Shown piece by piece: positions 42,295 through 50,615 of a stretch of DNA of 54,698 nt. This stretch comes from Bacteroidales bacterium (GTDB lineage: Bacteria > Bacteroidota > Bacteroidia > Bacteroidales > FEN-979). The notes under the pieces are model-generated. The model was not told the DNA's origin. It saw nothing but the letters and a program-made list of their open reading frames with translations, and did no database searches. The DNA lies in contig JAUXWT010000036.1 in NCBI GenBank assembly GCA_030681475.1, forward strand, positions 1 to 54,698, read 5' to 3'. Position 1 is the stretch's first letter; every line of letters begins with the position of its first letter. The position numbers were made by a program, and so were the translations under genes.

Positions 42295-44361
42295 TCAGAT
42301 TTCAGATTTCACATTGTGGGATGTCATATCTGATTTTTTCTCCACAAATTCAGTATGTTTGCTGGAGGTGATATCCCTGGCCATCGCAATGATGACCTGT
42401 TGTCCGAAATATACACCACTGTAAAGCCGAACATCTTTTAAGAAATGTTCGCCATTGGATCGCGTACCCCAAAACTCAAACTGTTGCTGCTCACCCGCGA
42501 ATGCAAGTCTTAACATTTCAGTAACCCTTGCAAGGTCATTTTTACCAGGCGCTGCCACGAATGAAGGATCCTTTCCCACAAGTACGTTATGCGGATAGCC
42601 ATACATCTTGACTGCACCTTCATTTACATCGATAAATTTTCCTGCCTTATCAAGCACATAGATGGCATCGGTGACACTGTTGAACAAGCCCCGGTAACTT
42701 TCAGCGCTCTGTTGCAAGGCGACTTGTGCCTTTCTGCGTTCAGTAATTTCCCTGGCTACTCCCATAATACCCGACAGGTCACCCTTTTCATCATAAATCC
42801 CGTTTATACTTTGCTCCAGCCATCTTGTCGTGCCATCTTTATGATAATATTCAAGCTCAAGGAGAATACCCCTGTCCTTGTTGGCCTTCCCTTCCTGATT
42901 TGTAACCGCTTCATTAATAAGAACCTGCATGGCATAATCCAGCGACTCGGGTACCATACACTCATCAATACGCATGCTCATTCGCTCTTCAGGCGTATAT
43001 CCTAACGTAAATTCAGTCGAAGGGCTAACATAGACAAGTTGCAGATCCATATCCAATATCCAAACAACATCGTGCATTTTCTCTGCAAGTATCCGGTATT
43101 TTGTTTCACTTTCCCGCAGCGCCTTCTCAGCAATCTTCCGCTTTGTTATGTCGCGTTTGATTCCCACATGACACCATACTTCCCCCTGATCGTTTTTAAG
43201 TGTGAAAGCGGTCAGGTCAATATATGCATCTCCATTTTTCGTATGAGAAACCAGCTCATCCTGGTAAGTCCCTTGTTTATCAAGTTCCATTCCAACTTTT
43301 ATAAAGGCCTCTTCCCCCATATGAATTGCAGGTGTTTTCCCCACCAGCTCCTTGTCAGTATAGCCGATCAGCAATTCATGAGCGGCATTCTGTTCAAGAT
43401 AGAAACCATTTTTATCCAGGATGGCGATGCCTTCTGTAGAATGATCAATTATTTCCTTGTAAAGACGCAGTTTGTGTTCTGATTTTTTATGCTCGGTTAT
43501 ATCACGGGCAGTCGTAATTATTACATCTTCCCCAAAGTATTTCCCCTTGTGAAGAATTACATCCTTGGGGAAAATTTCCCCGTTTTTGCGTTGGCCCCAA
43601 AATTCAAACTGTTCGGGTTTACCCGTTAGCATTGTATTTTGCATGAGGTTTACCACTTTCGCCAGGTCATTCTTATCCGGTGCTGATACCATCGACGGAT
43701 TCATACCTATCATTTCATGACGTGCATAACCATACATGATTGTAGCGCCGATGTTGACATCAATAAACACTCCGTCTTCTTTGTGAATATATATCGCTTC
43801 AGAAACTGAATCAAATAACCCTTTATAACTGTTCAGACTTGCATACAGGGCATTCTCAACCCGTTTTCGTTCAGAAACGTCCCTGATCGTGCCTTGACCT
43901 ACAACCTCTCCTTTATATCTTGTCAATTTCCCGTTGATTTCAACATCAACCAAACGTCCGTCTTTATGATATATCTGGGTATTAAAAATAAAGACCTCCT
44001 TGCGTATGAAAATTTTCCGCAATTGGATCAGGTACTGGTGAAATTCAGTGATCGGGATAAACTTTGACAATGGTTTACCGATTACCTCTTCTTTGTTATA
44101 TCCCAAGACTGCTTCCAACCTGTCGTTGAGAAAAACAATGTGTCCCGTTTTATCAAAGATGAAGATAATTTCCAGGATGGAATGTGTGATTAATTCGAAC
44201 TTCTCATCATCCAGAATAATATTTTGTTCAAATTCTTTTCTTTTTTTACATTCATCCAGCCATAAGTTTTGCAAGGATTCATGTTCCTGTTTCAACCTTT
44301 TCAGATCAACAATGAGTTCATCTTTGGTTTTGCCGGTGTAGTCCATGGGGGAGATTTTCAT
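42295..44361 (-). CDS. Protein of five PAS domains without an output domain
   Basis: The 688-residue soluble protein starts with a coiled coil (ELIVDLKRLKQEHESLQ) and consists of five successive PAS/PAC units at about residues 52-168, 172-298, 302-420, 425-555 and 556-665. Units 2 and 5 are near duplicates (both contain YxGLFxSV, then DVN, MYGY, FEFWG and a FGxxVIIxxARDIT end), a recent internal duplication. The protein ends soon after the last PAS; there is no histidine kinase, GGDEF, EAL, HTH or cyclase domain, nor a membrane segment. It must act through a partner, or be a decayed sensor. The neighbouring gene is tag. Confidence 0.85.
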   Translation of the reverse strand: MKISPMDYTGKTKDELIVDLKRLKQEHESLQNLWLDECKKRKEFEQNIILDDEKFELITHSILEIIFIFDKTGHIVFLNDRLEAVLGYNKEEVIGKPLSKFIPITEFHQYLIQLRKIFIRKEVFIFNTQIYHKDGRLVDVEINGKLTRYKGEVVGQGTIRDVSERKRVENALYASLNSYKGLFDSVSEAIYIHKEDGVFIDVNIGATIMYGYARHEMIGMNPSMVSAPDKNDLAKVVNLMQNTMLTGKPEQFEFWGQRKNGEIFPKDVILHKGKYFGEDVIITTARDITEHKKSEHKLRLYKEIIDHSTEGIAILDKNGFYLEQNAAHELLIGYTDKELVGKTPAIHMGEEAFIKVGMELDKQGTYQDELVSHTKNGDAYIDLTAFTLKNDQGEVWCHVGIKRDITKRKIAEKALRESETKYRILAEKMHDVVWILDMDLQLVYVSPSTEFTLGYTPEERMSMRIDECMVPESLDYAMQVLINEAVTNQEGKANKDRGILLELEYYHKDGTTRWLEQSINGIYDEKGDLSGIMGVAREITERRKAQVALQQSAESYRGLFNSVTDAIYVLDKAGKFIDVNEGAVKMYGYPHNVLVGKDPSFVAAPGKNDLARVTEMLRLAFAGEQQQFEFWGTRSNGEHFLKDVRLYSGVYFGQQVIIAMARDITSSKHTEFVEKKSDMTSHNVKSEI

Positions 44362-44439
44362 TGTAAAAATAAAACATTTATTGATTCAATGTATGTTAAA
44401 TTTCTTTAAATCAGGATGTTCATATTTTTTTCATTTCAT

Positions 44440-44493
44440 AAAAATAAAAAAAACCTTTGTCCTACCAAGTAATCACATGGTTAACAAAGGTTT
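44440..44493 (-). terminator. Terminator of the tRNA-Ser transcript
   Basis: Read on the minus strand, AAACCTTTGT (44484-44493) pairs perfectly with ACAAAGGTTT (44451-44460); the arms are 23 bases apart and are followed by a U-rich tract at 44440-44450. It ends transcripts coming from the tRNA genes just before the PAS gene. Confidence 0.75.
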
Positions 44494-44497
44494 ACAG

Positions 44498-44584
44498 CGG
44501 AGAGACAGGGATTCGAACCCTGGGATCCCCAAAGGGATCAACGGTTTTCGAGACCGCCCCATTCGACCGCTCTGGCATCTCTCC
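44498..44584 (-). tRNA. tRNA-Ser (CGA)
   Basis: An 87-base tRNA on the minus strand. The acceptor arms GGAGAGA and TCTCTCC pair fully, the T-arm contains GGTTCGAATCC, and the anticodon stem GCGGT/ACCGT surrounds the loop CTCGAAA, giving anticodon CGA (codon UCG). The long variable arm is typical of class II serine tRNA. The 3' CCA is not encoded. Confidence 0.95.
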
Positions 44585-44589
44585 GAAGC

Positions 44590-44665
44590 GGGTGTGCGTT
44601 TGTGTGTTGGCGTGGGTGTGGGGTTGATTCCCTTCACACTCAAACACAAACCCAAACGCACACCC
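44590..44665. repeat. Long hairpin spacer between the two tRNA-Ser genes
   Basis: GGGTGTGCGTTTG (44590-44602) is the exact reverse complement of CAAACGCACACCC (44653-44665), extended by GAAG/CTTC at the outside. One half of the loop is GT-rich and the other CA-rich. In the minus-strand transcript it would form a stem bringing the end of tRNA-Ser(UGA) close to the start of tRNA-Ser(CGA). No gene is visible. Confidence 0.8.
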
Positions 44666-44671
44666 TCTTCG

Positions 44672-44756
44672 CGGAGAGAGAGGGATTCGAACCCCCGGAC
44701 CCTTGCAGGTCAACGGTTTTCAAGACCGCCGCAATCGACCACTCTGCCATCTCTCC
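44672..44756 (-). tRNA. tRNA-Ser (UGA)
   Basis: An 85-base class II tRNA on the minus strand with the acceptor GGAGAGA/TCTCTCC, T-arm GGTTCGAATCC and the anticodon loop CTTGAAA in GCGGT/ACCGT, hence anticodon UGA. It is highly similar to the other tRNA-Ser, probably a duplication followed by divergence. The 3' CCA is not encoded. Confidence 0.95.
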
Positions 44757-44761
44757 GGGGG

Positions 44762-44791
44762 CAAAATTAAATATTTTTTGGAGACTGCCAA
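44762..44791 (-). promoter_or_regulatory. Promoter of the tRNA-Ser pair, ending five bases before the mature tRNA
   Basis: On the minus strand TTG (44789-44791), a 19-base spacer and TAATTTTG (44762-44769) match the Bacteroidota consensus well. The five bases after the box are CCCCC and the sixth is the first G of tRNA-Ser(UGA), the only purine at the expected start distance. Confidence 0.7.
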
Positions 44792-44853
44792 CAATAAACT
44801 GACTGATACCTTTACTATTTCAACCGCCATTACTTGCTGTTTACCGATTTCCC

Positions 44854-44884
44854 TTGCAATTTCAGCTTGCCAGCCGTATCTTTG
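44854..44884 (+). promoter_or_regulatory. Promoter of the GWxTD gene
   Basis: TTG at 44854-44856, 20-base spacer and TATCTTTG at 44877-44884. The predicted transcript begins near 44890, which excludes the upstream start at 44834 and supports the ATG at 44921. Confidence 0.7.
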
Positions 44885-44920
44885 CCCCGTATTGTTATAA
44901 CCTTATTAACTCTATTTTCC

Positions 44921-46387
44921 ATGAAAAAGATACTTCCTCTTGTTTTCATTCTGATCACCTTTCTGGGATACAATACCCAGTCAAGAAATTTATGGGCATT
45001 TCTAAGCTATACCTCATTTAATTCGCCAGAAGGACCCTATATCGAGACCTATCTGTCTGTTGCCGCGAACAGTGTTAAGTTCGTTAAAAATGACCATGGG
45101 AAGTTCCAGGCAACAGTCAACATCCTGATGACATTTAAACAGGAAAATGAAATCGTCGCATTCAAAAAATACGAATTGAATACAGCAGAAATAGAAGACA
45201 CCCTCAATATTGATTTCCATTTCATTGATCAACAAAGGTTTGCAGTTCCAAATGGCACCTATGATTTCGAAATACAGATCGCTGATAAAAACAAAACGGT
45301 AGCGGCGACTCCTTATACACAAAGTATTACCATTGATTATCCCATCGATAAACCCTCCTTCTCAGGTATCCAACTCGTTAAGTCCTATTCAAGCGCAATA
45401 GTACCTTCGACACTGACCAAGAGTGGTTATGACCTGGTACCATATACCTTTACCTTTTATCCCGAGAATGAATCTAAAATGATATTTTACAGTGAGTTGT
45501 ATAATATTGGTAAAACGGTCGGCAATGATCAAAAATTCCTGATATCCTTTTACTTAGAATCATTTGAAAGCAATCTGAAATTGAATTCATATTCAAAAGC
45601 TAAAAAGGAGACCTCAAAAGATGTAAACGTATTGCTTTCAGAAATATCCATCGAAAATCTCCCTTCCGGGAACTACAATCTGGTTCTTGAAGCCCGAAAC
45701 CAACAGAATGAGCTCGTCGCATCAAAAAAGATATTTTTCCAGCGAATGAATCCCAAGGCACAAATTTCATTATCAGACCTGGGATCGACAGAAATTGCCA
45801 ACACATTTGCCGAGTCGATCATCAATCCTGACTCACTCAGGGAGTATATCAACAGCGGTTACCCCATTGCGACCGGCCTTGAAAAATCATTTATCCGCGG
45901 ATCGCTTAAAAAGGCTGACCTTGTAACCATGCAACAATTTTTTTACAGTTTCTGGATTAACCGCGATCAACAAAACCCTGAGATGGCCTGGAATAATTAC
46001 AAAGAGCAGGTTTATAAGGTTCAGGTAAATTTCGGAACACCCGTAAAAAAAGGCTACCAAACCGATCGCGGAAGGGTTTATCTTGAATATGGCCCTCCAA
46101 ATACCAGAAGCACACAGTACATGGAACCCAGCAACTATCCCTATGAAATTTGGCAATACTATACCCTGAATAACAGCCAGCGGAACCGGAAGTTTGTATT
46201 TTATTCACCGGATATGGTCACCAGCGATTTTACCCTGCTGCATTCAGATGCCACCGGTGAGGTGACCAATTTGCGATGGAAGATCGACTTGCGTAACCGT
46301 ATCTATGAATCCCGTGACCTGCAGGACACGCAGGTTATCAATTCATGGGGAGACATGCAAACCGACTACTGGGAACTTCCCAATTAA
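44921..46387 (+). CDS. GWxTD domain-containing secreted protein
   Basis: The 488-residue protein has a signal peptide (MKKILPLVFILITFLGYNTQS), beta-rich central regions similar to Ig-like folds (FLSYTSFNSPEGPYIETYLSV; FTFYPENESKMIFYSELYN) and the C-terminal GWxTD domain, here GYQTDRGRVYLEYGPPNTRST. The GWxTD Trp is Tyr in this copy. The family occurs in Bacteroidota, Acidobacteria and related bacteria and has no known function. The promoter supports this start. The next gene on the strand is a glycosyltransferase, 144 bases downstream. Confidence 0.85.
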   Translation: MKKILPLVFILITFLGYNTQSRNLWAFLSYTSFNSPEGPYIETYLSVAANSVKFVKNDHGKFQATVNILMTFKQENEIVAFKKYELNTAEIEDTLNIDFHFIDQQRFAVPNGTYDFEIQIADKNKTVAATPYTQSITIDYPIDKPSFSGIQLVKSYSSAIVPSTLTKSGYDLVPYTFTFYPENESKMIFYSELYNIGKTVGNDQKFLISFYLESFESNLKLNSYSKAKKETSKDVNVLLSEISIENLPSGNYNLVLEARNQQNELVASKKIFFQRMNPKAQISLSDLGSTEIANTFAESIINPDSLREYINSGYPIATGLEKSFIRGSLKKADLVTMQQFFYSFWINRDQQNPEMAWNNYKEQVYKVQVNFGTPVKKGYQTDRGRVYLEYGPPNTRSTQYMEPSNYPYEIWQYYTLNNSQRNRKFVFYSPDMVTSDFTLLHSDATGEVTNLRWKIDLRNRIYESRDLQDTQVINSWGDMQTDYWELPN

Positions 46388-46446
46388 TTAAAAAGTAAAA
46401 TTTCAGACCTTTTATTTGTACTTTTACGGCGGGGAAGTGATAAAAC

Positions 46447-46474
46447 GTGACGCGTGACAGGTGACGCGTGACAG
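46447..46474. repeat. Tandem duplicate of a 14-bp unit
   Basis: GTGACGCGTGACAG occurs twice in tandem (46447-46460 and 46461-46474), between the GWxTD and glycosyltransferase genes. A related sequence lies at 41664-41682 in reverse orientation. Too short for a CRISPR. Confidence 0.7.
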
Positions 46475-46531
46475 GTTAGCATAGTTGTGTTTGCTCGTAA
46501 TTTTATTTTTCAGTCAGTAATTAATTCAGAG

Positions 46532-47554
46532 ATGCGTGTTGCTGCTATTATTTTGAATTGGAACGGGAGAAAATACCTGCAGCAATTTCTGCCTACGCTC
46601 ATTCAATACAGCAAAGGTGTGGCTGAGATCATTGTGGCCGACAATGCATCCACCGATGATTCCGTTGCTTTTCTCAAATCTTCCTACCCTGATATACGGA
46701 TCATTCAGAATCCGGATAATGGCGGTTTTGCCCGAGGGTATAATTTGGCCCTCGCACAAATAGAGGCAGACTACTATATCCTGCTGAATTCTGATATTGA
46801 AGTTACCGAAAACTGGATAAACCCGGTTATTGATCTGATGGAACAGGATGAATTGATCGCTGCCTGTCAGCCGAAGATCCGTTCATTTCTTGAACCAAAG
46901 AAATTTGAATATGCTGGTGCGGCCGGAGGATTCATTGATAAATATGGCTATCCCTTTTGCCGTGGCCGTATATTTTTATCAATCGAAGAAGATACCGGCC
47001 AATATGATGATGTCATTGAAATTTTTTGGGCATCCGGCGCCTGCATGTTTGTAAAGGCCCGGTTATTTCATCAGTTTGGGGGATTGGATGAAGATTTCTT
47101 TGCCCACATGGAAGAGATCGATTTTTGCTGGAGGTTGAAAAATAACGGGTATAAGATCATGTATTGTCCATCCTCAACAGTATTTCATATAGGCGGCGGT
47201 ACATTGCCGAAAGCATCCTGGCGCAAGACTTACCTCAATTTCCGGAACAACTTCTACCTACTATATAAAAACCTGCCGGATGATAGGCTGCTTAAAGTTT
47301 TCGCTGTTCGTTACCTGTTTGATACCATCGCTGCATTCAAATTTCTGTTCCAGGCCGGATTCAAGGATTTCAGAGCGGTTACCCAGGCGCATTTCAGTTT
47401 CTACGGTTCGTTGGGAAAGACAAAACAGAAACGCAGGTTTCTTAAACATGGTTCAATGCAGGATGTTTATGGCAAAAATATTGTGATCGAATACTACCTG
47501 AGAGGGAAGCGGAAGTTTTCCCAACTGAACATGAACAAGTTCTACACCCGTTAA
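46532..47554 (+). CDS. Family 2 glycosyltransferase
   Basis: The 340-residue protein starts with MRVAAIILNWNGRKYLQQFL, typical of rhamnosyl-type GT2 enzymes. It has the metal-binding region YYILLNSDIEV, the acceptor Asp/Glu region GGLDEDFFAHMEEIDFCWRLKNNGYK and the final helices without clear membrane segments. It adds a sugar to a glycan or lipid precursor, perhaps of the cell envelope; the exact sugar is unknown. The start was moved from 46487 (TTG) to the ATG at 46532 because the family starts there. Convergent with aroQ with a four-base gap. Confidence 0.88.
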   Translation: MRVAAIILNWNGRKYLQQFLPTLIQYSKGVAEIIVADNASTDDSVAFLKSSYPDIRIIQNPDNGGFARGYNLALAQIEADYYILLNSDIEVTENWINPVIDLMEQDELIAACQPKIRSFLEPKKFEYAGAAGGFIDKYGYPFCRGRIFLSIEEDTGQYDDVIEIFWASGACMFVKARLFHQFGGLDEDFFAHMEEIDFCWRLKNNGYKIMYCPSSTVFHIGGGTLPKASWRKTYLNFRNNFYLLYKNLPDDRLLKVFAVRYLFDTIAAFKFLFQAGFKDFRAVTQAHFSFYGSLGKTKQKRRFLKHGSMQDVYGKNIVIEYYLRGKRKFSQLNMNKFYTR

Positions 47555-47558
47555 CATG

Positions 47559-47984
47559 TTACGCGATCTTCGTGGCCAGGCTTTCAACTGCAAGCCGGTA
47601 TGATTCTATTCCGAACCCGATGATGCTTCCCTTCACGAATGCAGCCAATAATGAAGTATGGCGGTATGGTTCGCGTGCAAATGTATTGGAGATGTGCACT
47701 TCAACCACCGGCGTATTTATGGCTTTGATTGCATCCGCAATGGCTACAGATGTGTGTGTGTAGCCCCCGGCATTGAGTATGATTCCATCGTAAAGATACC
47801 CGGCATTCTGCAGGGCATTGATGATCTCACCTTCCACATTGCTTTGGAAATACTCCAGGGTAATACTATGGTAATGCTTTCTGAGCTTTTTCAGATAAGC
47901 TTCAAAACTCTGGCTTCCATAAACTTCCGGTTCTCTTGTTCCAAGAAGATTTAAATTAGGTCCGTTGACAATCAGTATTTTCAT
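47559..47984 (-). CDS. aroQ: Type II 3-dehydroquinate dehydratase
   Basis: AroQ (141 residues) catalyses the third step of the shikimate pathway. Motifs: ILIVNGPNLNLLGTREPEVYGS (with the catalytic Tyr), LEYFQSNVEGEIINALQ, ILNAGGYTHTSVAIADAI and EVHISNTFAREPYRHTSL. Length is standard. It diverges from the TPP-riboswitch-controlled receptor; a minus-strand TACCTTTG box at 48002-48009 is its likely -7 element. Confidence 0.97.
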   Translation of the reverse strand: MKILIVNGPNLNLLGTREPEVYGSQSFEAYLKKLRKHYHSITLEYFQSNVEGEIINALQNAGYLYDGIILNAGGYTHTSVAIADAIKAINTPVVEVHISNTFAREPYRHTSLLAAFVKGSIIGFGIESYRLAVESLATKIA

Positions 47985-48001
47985 TTCCGATAACTATAAT
48001 A

Positions 48002-48051
48002 CAAAGGTAAAAATTTCGCTAATTCGCTATTTTATTTTTTTTGTACTTTTG
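48002..48051. promoter_or_regulatory. Divergent -7 boxes of aroQ and the TPP-riboswitch receptor
   Basis: TACCTTTG on the minus strand (48002-48009) faces aroQ; TACTTTTG on the plus strand (48044-48051) faces the receptor gene, with transcription expected near 48057, just before the riboswitch. Confidence 0.6.
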
Positions 48052-48060
48052 TCGCGATAC

Positions 48061-48140
48061 TTCTCCGCAGGGGGTGCCTTAAAACAAGGGCTGAGATTAT
48101 ACCCCAATAACCTGATCCGGATAATGCCGGCGTAGGAAAA
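48061..48140 (+). promoter_or_regulatory. TPP riboswitch (THI element) directly before a TonB-dependent receptor
   Basis: Conserved THI-box blocks are all present: GGGGTGCC, GGGCTGAGATTATACCCC, AACCTGATCCGGATAATGCCGG and CGTAGGAA. The P2 stem is GGGGT/ACCCC and P5 CCGG/CCGG. Possible P1: UUCUCC (48061-48066) with GGAAAA (48135-48140), with one mismatch. The aptamer ends where the start codon begins (48141), so there is no separate expression platform. TPP binding should reduce translation of the receptor directly by occluding the ribosome binding region. Confidence 0.92.
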
Positions 48141-50603
48141 ATGAAAATGATGAATATAAAATTAAATGTATGCAGCCGTTTTGGCATATTCGCCATAACG
48201 ATGATGATAGTTGTATTATTTTTTAGCGACACTGTGATCGCCCAAGTGACAATTTCGGGAATAATTATCGAGCGTGAAACCGGAAATCCGCTTCCGGGAG
48301 CACATATTTCTGTGGAGAATAATTCTTTACCGACGGTGTCAGACAAGAATGGCCGGTTTTTATTAACCAGGATCAAACCGGGAGTCGGCACAGTCAGGGC
48401 TTCGTTTATCGGGTATAAAACATTTTACAAGCCAATGCTCCTGATAAATGATACAATTATCCACATCGCGATGGAAGGAAGCGCACTGCTTGGCGATGAG
48501 GTAAATATCATTGCAACCCGGGCACAACATAAGTATCCGACTGCCTATTCATCCATTTCAAACCAGGAGATCAGCGCGGCAAACCTAGGAAGGGATATCC
48601 CCTACCTGATCCAGAACAGCCCTTCGACCATCGTAACCTCCGATGCCGGCAACGGGATAGGATACACCGGAATAAGTATTCGCGGAACTGACCTTACACG
48701 CATCAATGTTACAGTAAACTCCATCCCGCTGAATGATGCCGAATCGCAGGGGGTATGGTTCGTCGATCTGCCTGATATGGCTTCCTCAACCGAAAATATA
48801 CAGATACAGCGCGGGGTTGGCACTTCCACCAATGGAGCCGGCGCTTTTGGGGCATCAATCAATTTCATGACCACCGACCTTCAACAGGATCCATACGGAG
48901 AACTGAACCTCTCCGGAGGTTCGTACAACACATTTAAGACGACGTTGCGTTTCGGCACCGGATTGATGGCCAATAAATTCAGCGTGGATGGCCGGTTGTC
49001 CTACATCCATTCGGACGGTTACATCGACCGGTCTTTCTCTAACCTGAAATCATATTACCTGGCAGGAGGATATTTCGGTAAAAACACCACGATCCGGCTC
49101 ATCACGTTTTCGGGATTCGAGCGTACCTACCAGGCCTGGGAAGGGGTTCCAAAGGATTCGCTTGCCATGAACCGGACATATAATCCTGCCGGTGAATACA
49201 CTAACGAAAGCGGAGCGCTGAAATACTATGACAACCAGACGGACAATTATCAACAGGATCATTATCAGCTCCTCTTCTCCCAATTACTCACAAAGCAATG
49301 GAATTTCAATACCGCCATTCATTATACCAAAGGAAAGGGGTATTATGAAAATTTTAAACAGGATGCCGCTTTTGGCGACTACGGTCTCAGCAATGTGATC
49401 ATCGGGAACGATACCCTGACTGCCACTGATCTGATAAACCGGAAAATGTTGGATAATGACTTTTACGGGATCACCTTTTCGACAAACTATACACTTCCAG
49501 AAAAATTTCAGGTTACCCTTGGCGGAGCATGGAACAGATATAAAGGACAACATTTTGGAAAGGTTATCTGGGCAGAATATGCTTCCAACGGAAACAATAA
49601 GCGGAACTGGTATTACAATACAGGTCTGAAGAATGACCTCAACATATATGGCAAGGCCAGTGTTCAGATGTTGAAAAAATTGAGTTTATTTGCTGATCTT
49701 CAATACCGCCACGTAAGTTACACCATGAAGGGAACCTTGGACGACCTCCGGCTCATTGACCAGGAACATCTGTTTAATTTTTTCAATCCCAAGGGCGGAC
49801 TCTTTTTTGAAATAAACAAACAAAACGACCTCTTTTTTTCAGTCGGGGTGGCAAACCGCGAACCAAGCAGGAACAACTACAAGGATGCTGATCCAGGAAA
49901 GATACCAACCAAAGAGACTTTGTATGACTATGAACTGGGATACTCCTTTAAACATCCCGGAGTGTCGGCTAGCGCCAACCTGTATTATATGGATTATAGA
50001 GACCAACTGGCCCTCACCGGCGAGATCAACAACGTAGGGGAAGCGATCATGGTAAATGTACCTCACAGTTACCGTGCTGGTATTGAACTTGGCGCAAGCG
50101 CCGGTTTCTTCCAGAGGAAACTTCTGCTTGCAGTCAATGCTACCCTGAGCAAAAACAGGATCAGAAATTTCACACATTATATCGATGCATATGATCAGGA
50201 TTGGAACCCGCTTGGCCAGGACACTATATTTCTTGGTGAGACAGATCTCTCGTTCTCTCCGAATGTTATCATGGGAGCCATTATTACTTATAAACCAATA
50301 GCGCGATTATCCTTCACCCTGAATACAAAATATATCGGAAAGCAGTATATCGACAACACGTCAAACGAAGGCCGGTCGCTGAAGGGATACCTGGTGAATG
50401 GAATAAGCGCCATGTATTCGGTAAAGACGAAACTCATTGGCGAGATTGGGTTTAACCTGACCGTCAACAACCTTTTTAACCGAAAATATGAGACAAACGC
50501 CTGGGTTTACCCGTATTACCTCGGTGGAACATACAACGAATATAATGGTTACTTCCCACAGGCATTGATCAATTTCCTTTTCGGGATCTCTGTTAAGATT
50601 TAA
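48141..50603 (+). CDS. TonB-dependent outer-membrane receptor, predicted for thiamin uptake
   Basis: The 820-residue receptor has a signal region (IFAITMMIVVLFFSDTVIA), a carboxypeptidase-like beta domain (ISGIIIERETGNPLPGAHIS, residues about 36-105), a plug domain (SIRGTDLTRINVTVNSIPLNDAESQGVWFVDLPDM, with IQRGVGTSTNGAGAFGASINFM), and a 22-strand barrel ending in FGISVKI with an aromatic-rich C-terminus. The immediately upstream TPP riboswitch makes thiamin or its phosphates/precursors the likely substrate, as established for THI-element-linked receptors in Bacteroidota. No inner-membrane transporter is in the window. Confidence 0.92.
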   Translation: MKMMNIKLNVCSRFGIFAITMMIVVLFFSDTVIAQVTISGIIIERETGNPLPGAHISVENNSLPTVSDKNGRFLLTRIKPGVGTVRASFIGYKTFYKPMLLINDTIIHIAMEGSALLGDEVNIIATRAQHKYPTAYSSISNQEISAANLGRDIPYLIQNSPSTIVTSDAGNGIGYTGISIRGTDLTRINVTVNSIPLNDAESQGVWFVDLPDMASSTENIQIQRGVGTSTNGAGAFGASINFMTTDLQQDPYGELNLSGGSYNTFKTTLRFGTGLMANKFSVDGRLSYIHSDGYIDRSFSNLKSYYLAGGYFGKNTTIRLITFSGFERTYQAWEGVPKDSLAMNRTYNPAGEYTNESGALKYYDNQTDNYQQDHYQLLFSQLLTKQWNFNTAIHYTKGKGYYENFKQDAAFGDYGLSNVIIGNDTLTATDLINRKMLDNDFYGITFSTNYTLPEKFQVTLGGAWNRYKGQHFGKVIWAEYASNGNNKRNWYYNTGLKNDLNIYGKASVQMLKKLSLFADLQYRHVSYTMKGTLDDLRLIDQEHLFNFFNPKGGLFFEINKQNDLFFSVGVANREPSRNNYKDADPGKIPTKETLYDYELGYSFKHPGVSASANLYYMDYRDQLALTGEINNVGEAIMVNVPHSYRAGIELGASAGFFQRKLLLAVNATLSKNRIRNFTHYIDAYDQDWNPLGQDTIFLGETDLSFSPNVIMGAIITYKPIARLSFTLNTKYIGKQYIDNTSNEGRSLKGYLVNGISAMYSVKTKLIGEIGFNLTVNNLFNRKYETNAWVYPYYLGGTYNEYNGYFPQALINFLFGISVKI

Positions 50604-50615
50604 TGGCCCCCATCC

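Noticed and set aside
42295-44361. PAS protein as a frameshifted histidine kinase
   Set aside because: The DNA after its stop is the tag gene and no HATPase or phosphoacceptor sequence is found in any frame nearby; the PAS-only reading is kept.
44345-44802. Open frames crossing the tRNA-Ser genes on both strands
   Set aside because: They translate the tRNA structures and the hairpin spacer; repetitive ends such as RRERDSNPG are typical tRNA artefacts.
46447-46474. Possible CRISPR-like repeat
   Set aside because: Only two adjacent 14-base copies with no spacers and no cas genes in the window.
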